Shown: piece after piece, positions 7,788-16,685 of the stretch
How the letters are laid out: each line of letters opens with the position of its first letter
How positions within the stretch are numbered: position 1 is the first letter of the stretch
NCBI GenBank assembly: GCA_900104855.1
Contig: FNSS01000001.1
Span: forward strand, 5,394,001 to 5,458,000
Direction of reading: 5' to 3'
DNA length: 64,000 nt
DNA from: Rhizobiales bacterium GAS188
GTDB taxonomy: Bacteria > Pseudomonadota > Alphaproteobacteria > Rhizobiales > Beijerinckiaceae
Translations under genes and position numbers: made by a program
The notes under the pieces: generated by a model
Told to the model about the DNA's origin: nothing
The model's database searches: none
The model's input: the letters and a program-made list of their open reading frames with translations, nothing else

Positions 7788-9857
7788 ATGGGTCGCGCGA
7801 CGATTGGCTTCGGCTCCCGAGTTCCCGGCGCCTGTTTCGCGGGCCTCGCGACGGTGCTGGTTGTGTCTTCGGCCGCGCAAGCGCGCATCACCCGCATCGA
7901 GATCGCGACCGTGCAAACGCTGACCTTCGAGGGCGCAAGCTTCGGCGCGACCGGACCTTATGAGAAGCTCAGCGGGCGCGTCCAAGGCGAGGTCGATCCG
8001 GCGGATCCCCTGAACGCCGTCATCGCCGACCTCAAGCTCGCGCCCCGCAATGCGAGCGGCATGGTCGAATATTCGGCCAACATCATGATCATCCGCCCGA
8101 TCGATCGCCAGAAGGGCAATCACAAGCTGCTGTTCGAGATCAATAATCGCGGCCATATCCTGGGGTTGGCCTCCCTCAACGACGCAGCCCAGAACTCGAA
8201 CGATCCCGGCAAGGCGGCCGATGCCGGCAACGGCTTCCTGATGCGCCAGGGCTACACGCTCGCCTGGAGCGGTTGGGACGCGATTTCGGGCGTGACGCCG
8301 GGCGTGGGCGGAGGGCCTTTCGTGCTCGACGTGCTGGTTGCCCGCAATGCCGACGGTTCGGAGATCACCGGGCAAAGCCTCGAAGAGTTCGTCATCGATA
8401 GCGGCACGACCGGGACCGGCCAGCTGACCTACCAGGCCGCGAGCCTCGACACCGGCAAGGCGACGCTGTTCGTGCGAGCGCTGGCGGACGAGAAGCCGAC
8501 CGCGCTACCGGCTGATGTCTGGCGCTACGATCCGACTGGCTGGTCGATCAGCCTGTTGCCTGATGGCACGAAGTTCGAGGCGGGCAAGCTCTACGAGCTC
8601 GTCTACCCGGCCAGGAATCCGAAGGTCACGGGACTCGGCTTCGCGGCGATCCGCGATGTCGCTTCCTTCCTGCGCAATGCCAAGGCCGATGATCTCGGCA
8701 AGGCGAACCCGCTCGTCGGCGATATCCGCCAGATCTACACTTATTGCATCTCGCAGCCTTGCCGCATGATGCGCGATTTCGTGGCGCTCGGCTTCAACCA
8801 GGACGCCGACGCGCCCAAGGCGCCCGATGGCCGGCGCGAGCCGCGTAAGGTGGTGGACGGGGTTTTGGACTATATCGGGGGCGGCAGCGGCATCTTCGTC
8901 AATGACCGCTTCGCCGAGCCGTTCCGCACGCATCGCCAGCATATCGCGCGCTGGTATCCGGAATACAAATTCCCCTTCGCCTACCAGATGACGACCGATG
9001 CGGTGACGGGCAAGACCGACGGTTTGCTGCGCCGCTGCAGCATGAGCGATACCTGCCCCAAGATCATCGACGTGAATTCCGACAATGAATATTGGGCGAA
9101 GGCGGCCTCGGTCCTGCATACCGACACGCAAGGCCGCGACCTCCCCGAGGCGGCGGGCGTGCGCATCTATCTTATGGCCGGCCGGCCGCATGGCGACGGC
9201 GTTCCGGCCTGGGGCGCCGGTATCTGCCAGCAGGAACGCAATCCGCTGGTCGGCAATGCGGGCTTGCGGGCCGAGCTCGTCGCGTTGGACAAATGGGTCA
9301 CGGTCGGAATCGAGCCGGCGCCCAGCAAGCTGCCGCGGCGCGGCGATGAAACGCTCGTCTCCTCGAAACAGGAGGATGTCGGCTTTCCGGCCATTCCGGG
9401 GGTGAAATACAATGGCCGCATGCATACCGGCGACCTCTTCGACTTCGGGTCGCAGGCGGATGAGGGCATCCTGACACAGTTGCCGCCGAAGCTGCTCGGC
9501 TCGCCCTATCCGGCCTATGTCCCGAGGACCGATGCCGACGGCAACACGCTCGCCGGCATCAGGTTGCCCGAGATCGCCGTTCCGATCGCCACCTATACGG
9601 GCTGGAACCTGCGCAAGAACCCGGCCGAGGATGGCTGCGACCATGCCGGCATGTATATCCCCTTCGCCAAGACCAAGGCCGAGCGCCTGGCCAAGGGCGA
9701 TCCGCGCCCGTCACTCGAGGAGCGCTATCGCGATCATGCGGCTTATGTGGGCGCGGTGAGCCAAGCGGCATCAGCGCTCGCGACGCAGGGCTTCCTGCTG
9801 CAGGAAGACGCCGAGCGCTATGTGAAGGCGGCCGAAGCGAGCGATATCGGCAGGTGA
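7788..9857 (+). CDS. Secreted alpha/beta-hydrolase-domain protein (Abhydrolase_10 type)
   Basis: The 689-residue protein starts at ATG 7788 after AAGGGAGG. A signal peptide is evident (hydrophobic stretch about residues 14-32 ending AQA), so it is probably periplasmic. The body resembles the large 'alpha/beta hydrolase domain' family of uncharacterised proteobacterial exported proteins: an N-terminal FGATGPYEKLSGRVQGEVDP segment, GYTLAWSGWD, a middle FVALGFNQD and the Asn-rich NSDNEYW segment, and a C-terminal GWNLRKNPAEDGCD. The substrate is unknown. Transcription converges with korB, from which it is separated by a tandem GC-rich repeat. Confidence 0.8.
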   Translation: MGRATIGFGSRVPGACFAGLATVLVVSSAAQARITRIEIATVQTLTFEGASFGATGPYEKLSGRVQGEVDPADPLNAVIADLKLAPRNASGMVEYSANIMIIRPIDRQKGNHKLLFEINNRGHILGLASLNDAAQNSNDPGKAADAGNGFLMRQGYTLAWSGWDAISGVTPGVGGGPFVLDVLVARNADGSEITGQSLEEFVIDSGTTGTGQLTYQAASLDTGKATLFVRALADEKPTALPADVWRYDPTGWSISLLPDGTKFEAGKLYELVYPARNPKVTGLGFAAIRDVASFLRNAKADDLGKANPLVGDIRQIYTYCISQPCRMMRDFVALGFNQDADAPKAPDGRREPRKVVDGVLDYIGGGSGIFVNDRFAEPFRTHRQHIARWYPEYKFPFAYQMTTDAVTGKTDGLLRRCSMSDTCPKIIDVNSDNEYWAKAASVLHTDTQGRDLPEAAGVRIYLMAGRPHGDGVPAWGAGICQQERNPLVGNAGLRAELVALDKWVTVGIEPAPSKLPRRGDETLVSSKQEDVGFPAIPGVKYNGRMHTGDLFDFGSQADEGILTQLPPKLLGSPYPAYVPRTDADGNTLAGIRLPEIAVPIATYTGWNLRKNPAEDGCDHAGMYIPFAKTKAERLAKGDPRPSLEERYRDHAAYVGAVSQAASALATQGFLLQEDAERYVKAAEASDIGR

Positions 9858-9862
9858 GGTGG

Positions 9863-10129
9863 CTGGGATCGCGGGCGTCCCGCCCGCTCTTGCGAGCGGC
9901 GAAGCCTCCACGCCGGGGGGAAGGGCGACCGAGACGGTCGCGATCCCAGAGCGGTGGGCCGCGGGCGTCCCGCCCGTTCTTGCGAGCGGCGAAGCCTCCA
10001 CGCCGGGGGGAGGGCGACCGAGACGGTCGCGGTCCCAGAGCGGTGGGACCGCGGGCGTCCCGCCCGCTCTTGCGAACGGCGAGGCCCCCACGCTGGGTAG
10101 AAGGGCGACCGAGACGGTCGCGGTCCCAG
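9863..10129. repeat. Three tandem copies of an ~87-bp GC-rich palindromic repeat
   Basis: Copies lie at 9863-9949, 9955-10038 and 10044-10129. Each begins with GGGA(C/T)CGCGGGCGTCCCGC and ends with the GGGCGACCGAGACGG and TCGCGGTCCCA blocks, so both ends are themselves palindromic and the outer 7-8 bases are complementary. The array fills the space between two convergent genes. A single copy in reverse orientation is found at 44828-44920. Open frames through it in several phases are an artefact of GC-rich repetition. Confidence 0.9.
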
Positions 10130-10139
10130 GGCCCCCGCC

Positions 10140-11195
10140 TCAGCGCAAGCCGGCATTCAGCTTATCGAGCGCCGCCGAGCCCGGGCAGAGCTCCTTCTCG
10201 CCGAGCTCGTTCAATGGCTGCTCGATGGTGGCGAGATGGTGGTGCAGATCGTCGGGTTCCTTATCGACATAGATGAGGCCGGTCGCGATCTCGCCGGCCG
10301 CGGCGCGCTGATGCAGCAGGTTGATGGCGGCGATCCGGTCATGCACGTCGTGATCGGGCGCGATCTTGCGCAGCCTCATCGAGGAGCCGTCATGCAGCTC
10401 GATGACTTCGAGGGCGCCAGGCTCGTATTCGGCCGTGATCGGGGCGCGCCCGGTCATGAAATCGAGCGAGTTCAGGGCCGCATTATGGGCGCGCACATAG
10501 TCGAAGCTCTTGGTCGAGCCGTCATGGTTGTTGAAGGCGACACATGGGGAGACGCAGTCGATGAAGGCCGCGCCTTCATGCTCGATCGCCGCCTTGATCA
10601 GCGGCACCAACTGGCCTTTGTCGCCGGAGAAAGAGCGGGCCACGAAGGTCGCGCCGAGCTGCAGCGCCACCGCCACGAGATCGATCGCCGTATCGGTGTT
10701 GGCGACGCCGCGCTTTGATTTCGAGCCCTTGTCGGAGGTCGCCGAGAACTGCCCCTTGGTCAGGCCGTAGACGCCGTTATTCTCGACGATGTAGCACATA
10801 TTGACGCCGCGCCGGATTGCATGGGCGAATTGCCCGAAGCCGATCGAGGCCGAATCGCCGTCGCCCGAGACGCCGAGATAGATGAGGTCGCGATTGGCGA
10901 GGTTGGCGCCGGTGAGCACGGAGGGCATGCGCCCATGCACGCTGTTGAAGCCATGCGCTTGGCCTAGGAAATAGGTCGGTGTCTTCGAGGAGCAGCCGAT
11001 GCCTGAGAGCTTGGCGATGCGGTGCGGCGGCAAGGACAGCTCGAAACAGGCGCGCATGATGGCCGACGAAATCGCGTCGTGGCCGCAGCCGGCGCAGAGC
11101 GTCGAGATCGCACCCTCATAGTCGCGATGCGTGAAGCCGAGCTCGTTGGCCTCGAGCCCCGGATGGTGGAATTTGGGCTTGGGATGATAGGTCAT
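10140..11195 (-). CDS. korB: 2-oxoacid:ferredoxin oxidoreductase, beta (TPP-binding) subunit
   Basis: The 351-residue beta subunit binds thiamine pyrophosphate and Fe-S clusters in CoA-dependent oxidative decarboxylation of a 2-oxoacid. Motifs are CAGCGHDA near residue 30, GIGCSSK near 60, the TPP signature GDGDSASIG near 110 with the downstream NNGVYGLTKGQ, and DCVSPCVAFNN. These place it with the 2-oxoglutarate/pyruvate oxidoreductase beta subunits. ATG 11195 is chosen because family homology begins there; 33 upstream codons run into a repeat. It follows korA after a 105-bp gap that holds a hairpin repeat. The exact 2-oxoacid is not certain. Confidence 0.9.
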   Translation of the reverse strand: MTYHPKPKFHHPGLEANELGFTHRDYEGAISTLCAGCGHDAISSAIMRACFELSLPPHRIAKLSGIGCSSKTPTYFLGQAHGFNSVHGRMPSVLTGANLANRDLIYLGVSGDGDSASIGFGQFAHAIRRGVNMCYIVENNGVYGLTKGQFSATSDKGSKSKRGVANTDTAIDLVAVALQLGATFVARSFSGDKGQLVPLIKAAIEHEGAAFIDCVSPCVAFNNHDGSTKSFDYVRAHNAALNSLDFMTGRAPITAEYEPGALEVIELHDGSSMRLRKIAPDHDVHDRIAAINLLHQRAAAGEIATGLIYVDKEPDDLHHHLATIEQPLNELGEKELCPGSAALDKLNAGLR

Positions 11196-11212
11196 GATCG
11201 GGCTCTTCTTTG

Positions 11213-11323
11213 GGCGAGTGGTGAGTGGTGAGGAGTGAGTAGTGAAAAGTGAGAAGCGAGAAGTTCTATTCGCTATGCGCTGTTCACTCCTCACTCCTCA
11301 CTACTCACTTCTCACCACTCGCC
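11213..11323. repeat. Heptad-type inverted repeat (GAGTAGTGAG type), copy 1
   Basis: The left arm (11213 to about 11263) consists of degenerate 5-7 base purine-rich units such as GAGTGGTGAG, GAGTAGTGA and GAAGCGAGAAG. The right arm (about 11275-11323) is the approximate reverse complement, ending CTCACCACTCGCC. Folded RNA would form a long imperfect hairpin between korA and korB. The stop codon of korA (TAG, 11303-11301) lies in the right arm. Related copies are at 17001-17098 and 20912-21003. Confidence 0.8.
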
Positions 11324-13142
11324 GCTTGACCGTTTCGGGCACGGCCTTGACCGCTCCCGCGATCGCTTCATGGATGAAGCGCGCCGTGATCGGCGTGCCG
11401 TCATAGTGCAGGATCGGCGCGAGCATGGCCGGATCGACGCCGCATTCGGCAAGCAGCAAGGTGCGCAATTGCGCGTCGCGGTTCTGCTCGACGAGGAAGA
11501 TGCGCTCATGGGCGGCGATGAAATCCGTCACCTCGCGCCCGAACGGGAAGGCGCGAACGCGCAAGCGATCGAGATGGATGCCGTCCGCCGCGAGCAGCTC
11601 GACCGCCTCGTCCATGGCTGGGCTGGTCGAGCCGAAATAGATCACGCCGAGCGGCGTCTGGCGCCCGGCCGCGTGCAGGATCGCGGGCGGCACCAGCGTC
11701 TTCGCCGTGTCGAATTTGCGCGAAAGCCGCTCCATATTGTCGACATAAGGCCCGCCTTCCTCGGTGTAGCGGGCATAGCGATCGCGCGTCGAGCCGCGGG
11801 TGAAGAAGGAGCCGCGCTTCGGATGCGTGCCGGGATAGGTCCGATAGGGGATGCCGTCGCCGTCGACATCGAGATAGCGGCCGAAATCGCGGCCGCTCTC
11901 GAGATCCTCATAGCTCATCACCTTGCCGCGGTCATAGACGCGGCTGTCATCCCAGGTGAAGGGGCGGCACAGCCGGTGATTCATGCCGATGTCGAGATCG
12001 AGCATCACGAAGACCGGTGTCTGCAGCCGGTCGGCGAGGTCGAAGGCCTGCGCGCCGAACTCGAAGGCCTCATGCGGATCCTCGGGGAAGAGGAGCACAT
12101 GCTTGGTGTCGCCATGCGACGCATAGGCGCACAGCAGGATGTCGGATTGCTGGGTGCGGGTCGGCATACCGGTGGACGGGCCGCCGCGCTGCACGTCGAA
12201 GATCACCGCCGGCACCTCGGCGAAATAGGCTAGCCCCAGGAATTCCTGCATCAGCGAGATGCCGGGTCCCGAGGTCGCCGTGAAGGCCCGCGCCCCGTTC
12301 CAGGCGGCGCCGACCACCATGCCGATCGAGGCGAGCTCGTCCTCCGCCTGGACGATGGCGTAGCGGTTCTTGCCGCTCTCCTTGTCGGTGCGGTAGCGCT
12401 TGCAATAACTGCCGAAGGCTTCAGCAAGCGAGGTCGAGGGCGTGATCGGATACCAGGCGCAGACGCTCGCGCCGCCATAGACGGCGCCGAGGCCCGCCGC
12501 CGCATTGCCTTCGACGAAGATGCGATCGCCGATCTTGTCCGAGCGCCGCACCTGCAGCCCGATCGGGCAGGAGAGGTTTTCGAGCGCGTAGTCGCGCCCG
12601 ATATGCAAGGCCTTGACGTTCGGAGCGATCAGCTTGTCCTTGCCCCTGAACTGCTCGGAGAGCAGCTTCTCGACCTCGGCGATGTCGATGTCGAGCAGGG
12701 CCGACAGGGCGCCGACATAGATGATGTTCTTGAACAGCTGGCGCTGGCGCGGATCGGAATATTCGCGGTTGCAGATCTGGGTCAGCGGCATGCCGATGAC
12801 GGCGATGTCGTCGCGGAATTTCGAGGCCGGGATCGGCCGCGACGAATCATAGAAGAGGTAGCCGCCCGGCTCGATCGAGGCGATGTCCTTGTCCCAGGTC
12901 TGCGGGTTCATGGCGACCATGAGGTCGGTGCCGCCGCGCGCCCCCAGATGCCCGGCTTCGCTGACGCGCACCTCGTACCAGGTCGGCAGTCCCTGGATGT
13001 TGGAAGGGAAGATGTTGCGCGGCGCCACGGGCACGCCCATGCGCAGGATCGAGCGCGCGAAGATCTGGTTGGCGCTCGCCGAGCCCGAGCCGTTGACGTT
13101 GGCGAAGCGGACGACGAAATCGTTTATGCTGGCGATCGGCAT
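11301..13142 (-). CDS. korA: 2-oxoacid:ferredoxin oxidoreductase, fused gamma-alpha subunit
   Basis: The protein has 613 residues, with an N-terminal gamma domain (about 1-190; NGSGSASANQIFARSIL, ARGGTDLMVAMN) fused to an alpha domain (about 210-600; AAGLGAVYGGASVCAWYPITPS, TATSGPGISLMQEFLGLAYF). With KorB it would oxidise a 2-oxoacid such as 2-oxoglutarate and reduce a low-potential acceptor. ATG 13142 overlaps the end of the upstream FAD oxidoreductase gene by 19 bp, which implies translational coupling. The last residues (VVRSE) and stop codon are encoded by an intergenic repeat, so the native C-terminus may have been altered. Confidence 0.92.
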   Translation of the reverse strand: MPIASINDFVVRFANVNGSGSASANQIFARSILRMGVPVAPRNIFPSNIQGLPTWYEVRVSEAGHLGARGGTDLMVAMNPQTWDKDIASIEPGGYLFYDSSRPIPASKFRDDIAVIGMPLTQICNREYSDPRQRQLFKNIIYVGALSALLDIDIAEVEKLLSEQFRGKDKLIAPNVKALHIGRDYALENLSCPIGLQVRRSDKIGDRIFVEGNAAAGLGAVYGGASVCAWYPITPSTSLAEAFGSYCKRYRTDKESGKNRYAIVQAEDELASIGMVVGAAWNGARAFTATSGPGISLMQEFLGLAYFAEVPAVIFDVQRGGPSTGMPTRTQQSDILLCAYASHGDTKHVLLFPEDPHEAFEFGAQAFDLADRLQTPVFVMLDLDIGMNHRLCRPFTWDDSRVYDRGKVMSYEDLESGRDFGRYLDVDGDGIPYRTYPGTHPKRGSFFTRGSTRDRYARYTEEGGPYVDNMERLSRKFDTAKTLVPPAILHAAGRQTPLGVIYFGSTSPAMDEAVELLAADGIHLDRLRVRAFPFGREVTDFIAAHERIFLVEQNRDAQLRTLLLAECGVDPAMLAPILHYDGTPITARFIHEAIAGAVKAVPETVKRRVVRSE

Positions 13143-14914
13143 TGGTGTCCCGCATGGGTGATGTCGAGCATGAACTTCTGCATGTCCCATGCACCGGTCG
13201 GGCAGCGCTCGGCGCACAGCCCGCAATGCAGGCAGACATCCTCGTCCTTGGCCATGATGCGCTGGGTCTTGAGGCCGTCCGCGACATAGATGTCCTGCGT
13301 CAGGTTGGTGGCCGGCGCGCTCAGCCTGGTGCGCAGCTCGGCCTCTTCCCCGTTCTCCGTGAAGGTGATGCAGTCCATGGGGCAGATATCGACGCAGGCA
13401 TCGCATTCGATGCACAGGGGCGAGCTGAATACCGTCTGGGCGTCGCAGTTGAGGCAGCGCTGCGCCTCGGCGAAGGCGAGCTTCGGATCGAAACCGAGCT
13501 CCACCTCCTGCTTGATGTCCTTGAGGGCGATCGCCTGGTCCTTGAGCGGCACCTTGTAGCGCAGGTCGAGCGCCACATCATTGTCGTAGCTCCACTCATG
13601 GATGCCCATCTTCTGGCTGACCAGATTGGTCATCGGCGGCAGGCGCTTCCTGATGTCCTCGCCGTTCAGGAGGAGATCGATCGACACGGCCGCCTCATGG
13701 CCATGGGCCACGGCCCAGATGATGTTCTTCGGCCCGAAGGCCGAATCGCCGCCGAAGAAGACATTCGGCAAGCTCGCCTGGAAGGTCACCTTGTCGACGA
13801 CGGGCATTCCCCATTTGTCGAAGGCGATGCCGGCATCGCGCTCGATCCAGGGGAAGGCGTTCTCCTGGCCGACGGCGATCAGCACGTCGTCGCACTCCAT
13901 GCGCACATCCGGCTCGCCCGTCGGCACGAGGTCGCGACGTCCATCCGCGCCGCGTTCCGCCTTGACCTTCGCGAACACCATGCCGGTGAGGCGCCCGTCG
14001 GTGTGCAGGAATTCCTTGGGCACGAGATAGTTCAGGATCGGGATGCCCTCATGGATGGCATCCTCCTTCTCCCAGGGCGAGGCCTTCATCTCCTCGAAGC
14101 CCGAACGCACCACCACCGTGACCTCTTCGCCACCGAGGCGGCGCGAGGAGCGGCAGCAATCCATGGCCGTGTTGCCGCCGCCGAGCACGATGACGCGCTT
14201 GCCGATCTTGGTGACGTGGCCGAAGGAGACGCTGGAGAGCCAGTCGATGCCGATATAAATATTGGCGGCGGCTTCCTGGCGGCCCGGAATTTCGAGGTTG
14301 CGGCCGCGCGGCGCGCCAGTGCCCACGAAGATGGCGTCGTAGCCCTCGCTCAACAGGGATTTGAGGCTGTCGATCGCCTGGCCGCCACGGAACTCGACGC
14401 CATGATCGATAATATAGCCGACTTCCTCGTCGATGACGGTCTCGGGCAGGCGGAATTTCGGGATCTGGGTGCGCATCATGCCGCCCGCCCGCTTGTCGCC
14501 GTCGAAGACCACGACCTCATAGCCGAGAGGGGCGAGGTCGCGCGCCACGGTCAGCGAGGCGGGCCCGGCTCCGATGCAGGCGATGCGCTTGCCGTTCCGG
14601 CGTTCGGGTGGCTTGGGCAAGCGTCCGGTGATGTCGTCCTTGTAGTCCGCCGCCACCCGCTTGAGGCGGCAGATGGCGACCGGCTCCTCCTCGACGCGTC
14701 CGCGGCGACAGGCCGGCTCGCAGGGGCGGTCGCAAGTCCTCCCGAGGATGCCGGGGAAGACGTTCGATTCCCAGTTGATCATATAGGCGTCGCTGTAGCG
14801 GCCTGCCGCGATCAACCGGATATATTCGGGGACCGGGGTGTGGGCTGGGCAGGCCCATTGGCAGTCGACGACCTTGTGAAAGTAATCGGGGTTACCGATG
14901 TCGGTGGGCTTCAC
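13124..14914 (-). CDS. GltD-like NAD(P)/FAD oxidoreductase with four-cluster Fe-S architecture
   Basis: The 596-residue protein starts at GTG 14914, preceded by GGGAGG. The N-terminal part resembles the Fe-S domain of glutamate synthase small subunit (CQWACPAHTPVPEY, CDRPCEPACRRG). Two Rossmann units follow (GAGPASLTVARDLAPLGYEV; VLGGGNTAMDCCRSSRRLGG). Two [4Fe-4S] ferredoxin motifs lie at the C-terminus (CIECDACVDICP and CLHCGLCAERCP). It lies first in the minus-strand group with korA and korB and probably links the 2-oxoacid oxidoreductase to NAD(P)H or acts as its electron carrier. The role is inferred from operon structure; similar gene trios are known in alphaproteobacteria. Confidence 0.88.
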   Translation of the reverse strand: MKPTDIGNPDYFHKVVDCQWACPAHTPVPEYIRLIAAGRYSDAYMINWESNVFPGILGRTCDRPCEPACRRGRVEEEPVAICRLKRVAADYKDDITGRLPKPPERRNGKRIACIGAGPASLTVARDLAPLGYEVVVFDGDKRAGGMMRTQIPKFRLPETVIDEEVGYIIDHGVEFRGGQAIDSLKSLLSEGYDAIFVGTGAPRGRNLEIPGRQEAAANIYIGIDWLSSVSFGHVTKIGKRVIVLGGGNTAMDCCRSSRRLGGEEVTVVVRSGFEEMKASPWEKEDAIHEGIPILNYLVPKEFLHTDGRLTGMVFAKVKAERGADGRRDLVPTGEPDVRMECDDVLIAVGQENAFPWIERDAGIAFDKWGMPVVDKVTFQASLPNVFFGGDSAFGPKNIIWAVAHGHEAAVSIDLLLNGEDIRKRLPPMTNLVSQKMGIHEWSYDNDVALDLRYKVPLKDQAIALKDIKQEVELGFDPKLAFAEAQRCLNCDAQTVFSSPLCIECDACVDICPMDCITFTENGEEAELRTRLSAPATNLTQDIYVADGLKTQRIMAKDEDVCLHCGLCAERCPTGAWDMQKFMLDITHAGHQCRSPA

Positions 14915-15203
14915 TCATCCTCCCTCGACGCCTGGCGGCGGTCGCCCAGGGCGCGTCTCGCAGACGATATCTTCCCGCAGACGATTTCTGGACGTCATCG
15001 ACCTGAACCGGCGCATGTCCCGACTGCGCGGGACTGGCAGGAAGGTGATGAGAATGATTCAAATAGTCAAGCCTTTACGTACATTCACTTTCACGCGAGC
15101 CAGGGGTACCACTTCTGCATGGCCGCCATCTATGTTACCGCATATTTGGCGGCGACCTGCGGCTCGCGCGCCGGAAACCACATCCTCCTGGAGGACATAG
15201 CTG
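14915..15203. other. Divergent intergenic region between the oxidoreductase and corrinoid gene sets
   Basis: These 289 bp separate the GTG of the FAD oxidoreductase (minus) from the ATG of the corrinoid gene (plus). The centre (about 15050-15120) is AT-richer than the rest, as expected for back-to-back promoters. No cobalamin-riboswitch B12 box or other known aptamer was recognised. A strong CTGGAGGA Shine-Dalgarno for the corrinoid gene lies at 15188-15195. Confidence 0.5.
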
Positions 15204-15911
15204 ATGCCCGGGGACGATCTCGACCTGAATTCCCTCGATGACGCCGACCTCGTGGCGCAGATGCATGACGACCTCTATGACGGCCTGAAGCCGGAAATCG
15301 AGGAGGGGGTGCGCATCCTGCTTGGCCGAAAGTGGACGCCCTACCGGGTGCTGACCGAATCGCTGGTCGAGGGCATGCGCATCGTCGGCGAAGATTTCCG
15401 CGACGGCATCCTGTTCGTGCCGGAAGTGCTGATGTCGGCAAACGCCATGAAAGGCGGCATGGCGATCTTGCGGCCGCTGCTCGCCGAGACCGGAGCCCCC
15501 AAGATCGGCAAGATGGTGATCGGCACCGTCAAGGGCGACATCCACGATATCGGCAAGAACCTCGTCTGCATGATGATGGAGGGGGCGGGCTTCGAGGTCG
15601 TCGATCTCGGCATCAACAACGGCGTCGAGAAATATCTCGCGGCGATCGATGAGCATCAGCCCGAGATTCTCGGCATGTCGGCGCTGCTAACGACCACCAT
15701 GCCCTATATGAAGGTGGTGATCGACACGCTGAAGGAGAAGGGCATCCGCAACGATTTCATCGTGCTGGTCGGTGGGGCGCCCCTCAATGAGGGCTTCGCC
15801 AATGCCATCGGGGCCGACGCCTATTGCCGCGATGCCGCCGTCACGGTCGAGACCGCCAAGGCGCTGATGGCGCGCCGCCAAGGCTCCGCACAGGCCACGG
15901 CTGCGCAATAG
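15204..15911 (+). CDS. Corrinoid (B12-binding) methyl-carrier protein, MttC/MtbC type
   Basis: This 235-residue protein has a helical B12-binding cap (about 1-95, with the VLTESLVEGMRIVGEDFRDG helix) followed by a Rossmann cobalamin-binding domain. The cobalt-ligating His lies in KGDIHDIGKNLV (about residue 115), the classic DxHxxG motif; SALLTTTM and VGGAPLN complete the site. It would carry a methyl group on cobalamin between a substrate methyltransferase and an acceptor methyltransferase, as in the trimethylamine and glycine-betaine systems. It heads a plus-strand group with DUF1638, a 'virulence factor' family protein and a corrinoid activase. No MttB-type methyltransferase is adjacent. 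Confidence 0.93.
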   Translation: MPGDDLDLNSLDDADLVAQMHDDLYDGLKPEIEEGVRILLGRKWTPYRVLTESLVEGMRIVGEDFRDGILFVPEVLMSANAMKGGMAILRPLLAETGAPKIGKMVIGTVKGDIHDIGKNLVCMMMEGAGFEVVDLGINNGVEKYLAAIDEHQPEILGMSALLTTTMPYMKVVIDTLKEKGIRNDFIVLVGGAPLNEGFANAIGADAYCRDAAVTVETAKALMARRQGSAQATAAQ

Positions 15912-15949
15912 GGGATGCGGGCCTCGGGGAGAGATGGGTATCGGTTCGC

Positions 15950-16681
15950 GTGAAGACGCAAGCTCGACATGCAGGGGTGAAGCGCCCGTCGGGCCCTTTA
16001 GGGGCGCCAGCGGCCCTGTCTGTGGCCGATCCCGACCAGGGCTTCGACGCCGAGGCGCCTGGGCCGACCGAAGGCTTGCGCGACACGCTCGTCATCGCCT
16101 GCGGGGCGCTCGCCAAGGAGCTCCTCACCGTGATCCGCCTCAATCGATGGGCGCATCTCGCGGTGACCTGCCTGCCGGCCATCCTCCACAACCGGCCGGA
16201 GCGCATCACCGAGGCGGTGCGCCGCAAGATCAAGGCGAACCGCGCCCGCTATCGCCGCATCGTCTGCCTCTATGGCGATTGCGGCACCGGCGGCCAGCTC
16301 GACGCGATGCTGGCCGAGGAGGGCGTCGAGCGCATCGAGGGTGCCCATTGCTATGCCTTCTATGCGGGCCTCGAGCATTTCGATGCGATGATGGAAGAGG
16401 AGATCGGCACCTTCTTCCTCACTGATTATCTGGTGCGTTTCTTCGACAGGCTGGTCATGGAAGGGCTCGGCCTCGATCGCCATCCCGAGCTGCTCGCCGA
16501 TTATTTCGGCCATTACAAGCGCGTCGTCTGGCTCGCCCAATCCGATGACGCCGTGCTCGAGGCGCGCGCCGCGGCGGCGGCCGCCAAGCTCGGTCTGCCG
16601 ATGGAGAAGCGCCCGACGGGGCTGCACGGCTTGCAGGGCTTCCTGGCGCAGCATCGAGCCGAGCTTGCGGCGGCGCGCTAG
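15950..16681 (+). CDS. DUF1638 family protein
   Basis: The conserved part begins VIACGALAKELLTVIRLN and continues through CLPAILHNRPERI, VCLYGDCGTGG and EGAHCYAFYAG to EIGTFFLTDYLVRFFD, the DUF1638 pattern seen next to corrinoid methyltransferase genes. Cys and His residues in CGTGG and the HCYAFYAG block are candidate metal or cofactor ligands. No ATG is available in frame, so GTG 15950 is proposed (243 residues); a GTG at 15974 is an alternative and the upstream Shine-Dalgarno is not convincing. It follows the corrinoid gene and ends 4 bp before the next gene. Function is unknown; the family's genomic company suggests a role in corrinoid-dependent demethylation. Confidence 0.8.
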   Translation: MKTQARHAGVKRPSGPLGAPAALSVADPDQGFDAEAPGPTEGLRDTLVIACGALAKELLTVIRLNRWAHLAVTCLPAILHNRPERITEAVRRKIKANRARYRRIVCLYGDCGTGGQLDAMLAEEGVERIEGAHCYAFYAGLEHFDAMMEEEIGTFFLTDYLVRFFDRLVMEGLGLDRHPELLADYFGHYKRVVWLAQSDDAVLEARAAAAAAKLGLPMEKRPTGLHGLQGFLAQHRAELAAAR

Positions 16682-16685
16682 AAGG

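Noticed and set aside
9771-10276. Overlapping open frames on both strands through the GC-rich repeat
   Set aside because: They merely translate the 87-bp repeat in several phases; no start signals or domains.
14915-15203. Possible cobalamin riboswitch upstream of the corrinoid gene
   Set aside because: No B12-box or conserved core could be recognised; the region looks like a plain divergent promoter.
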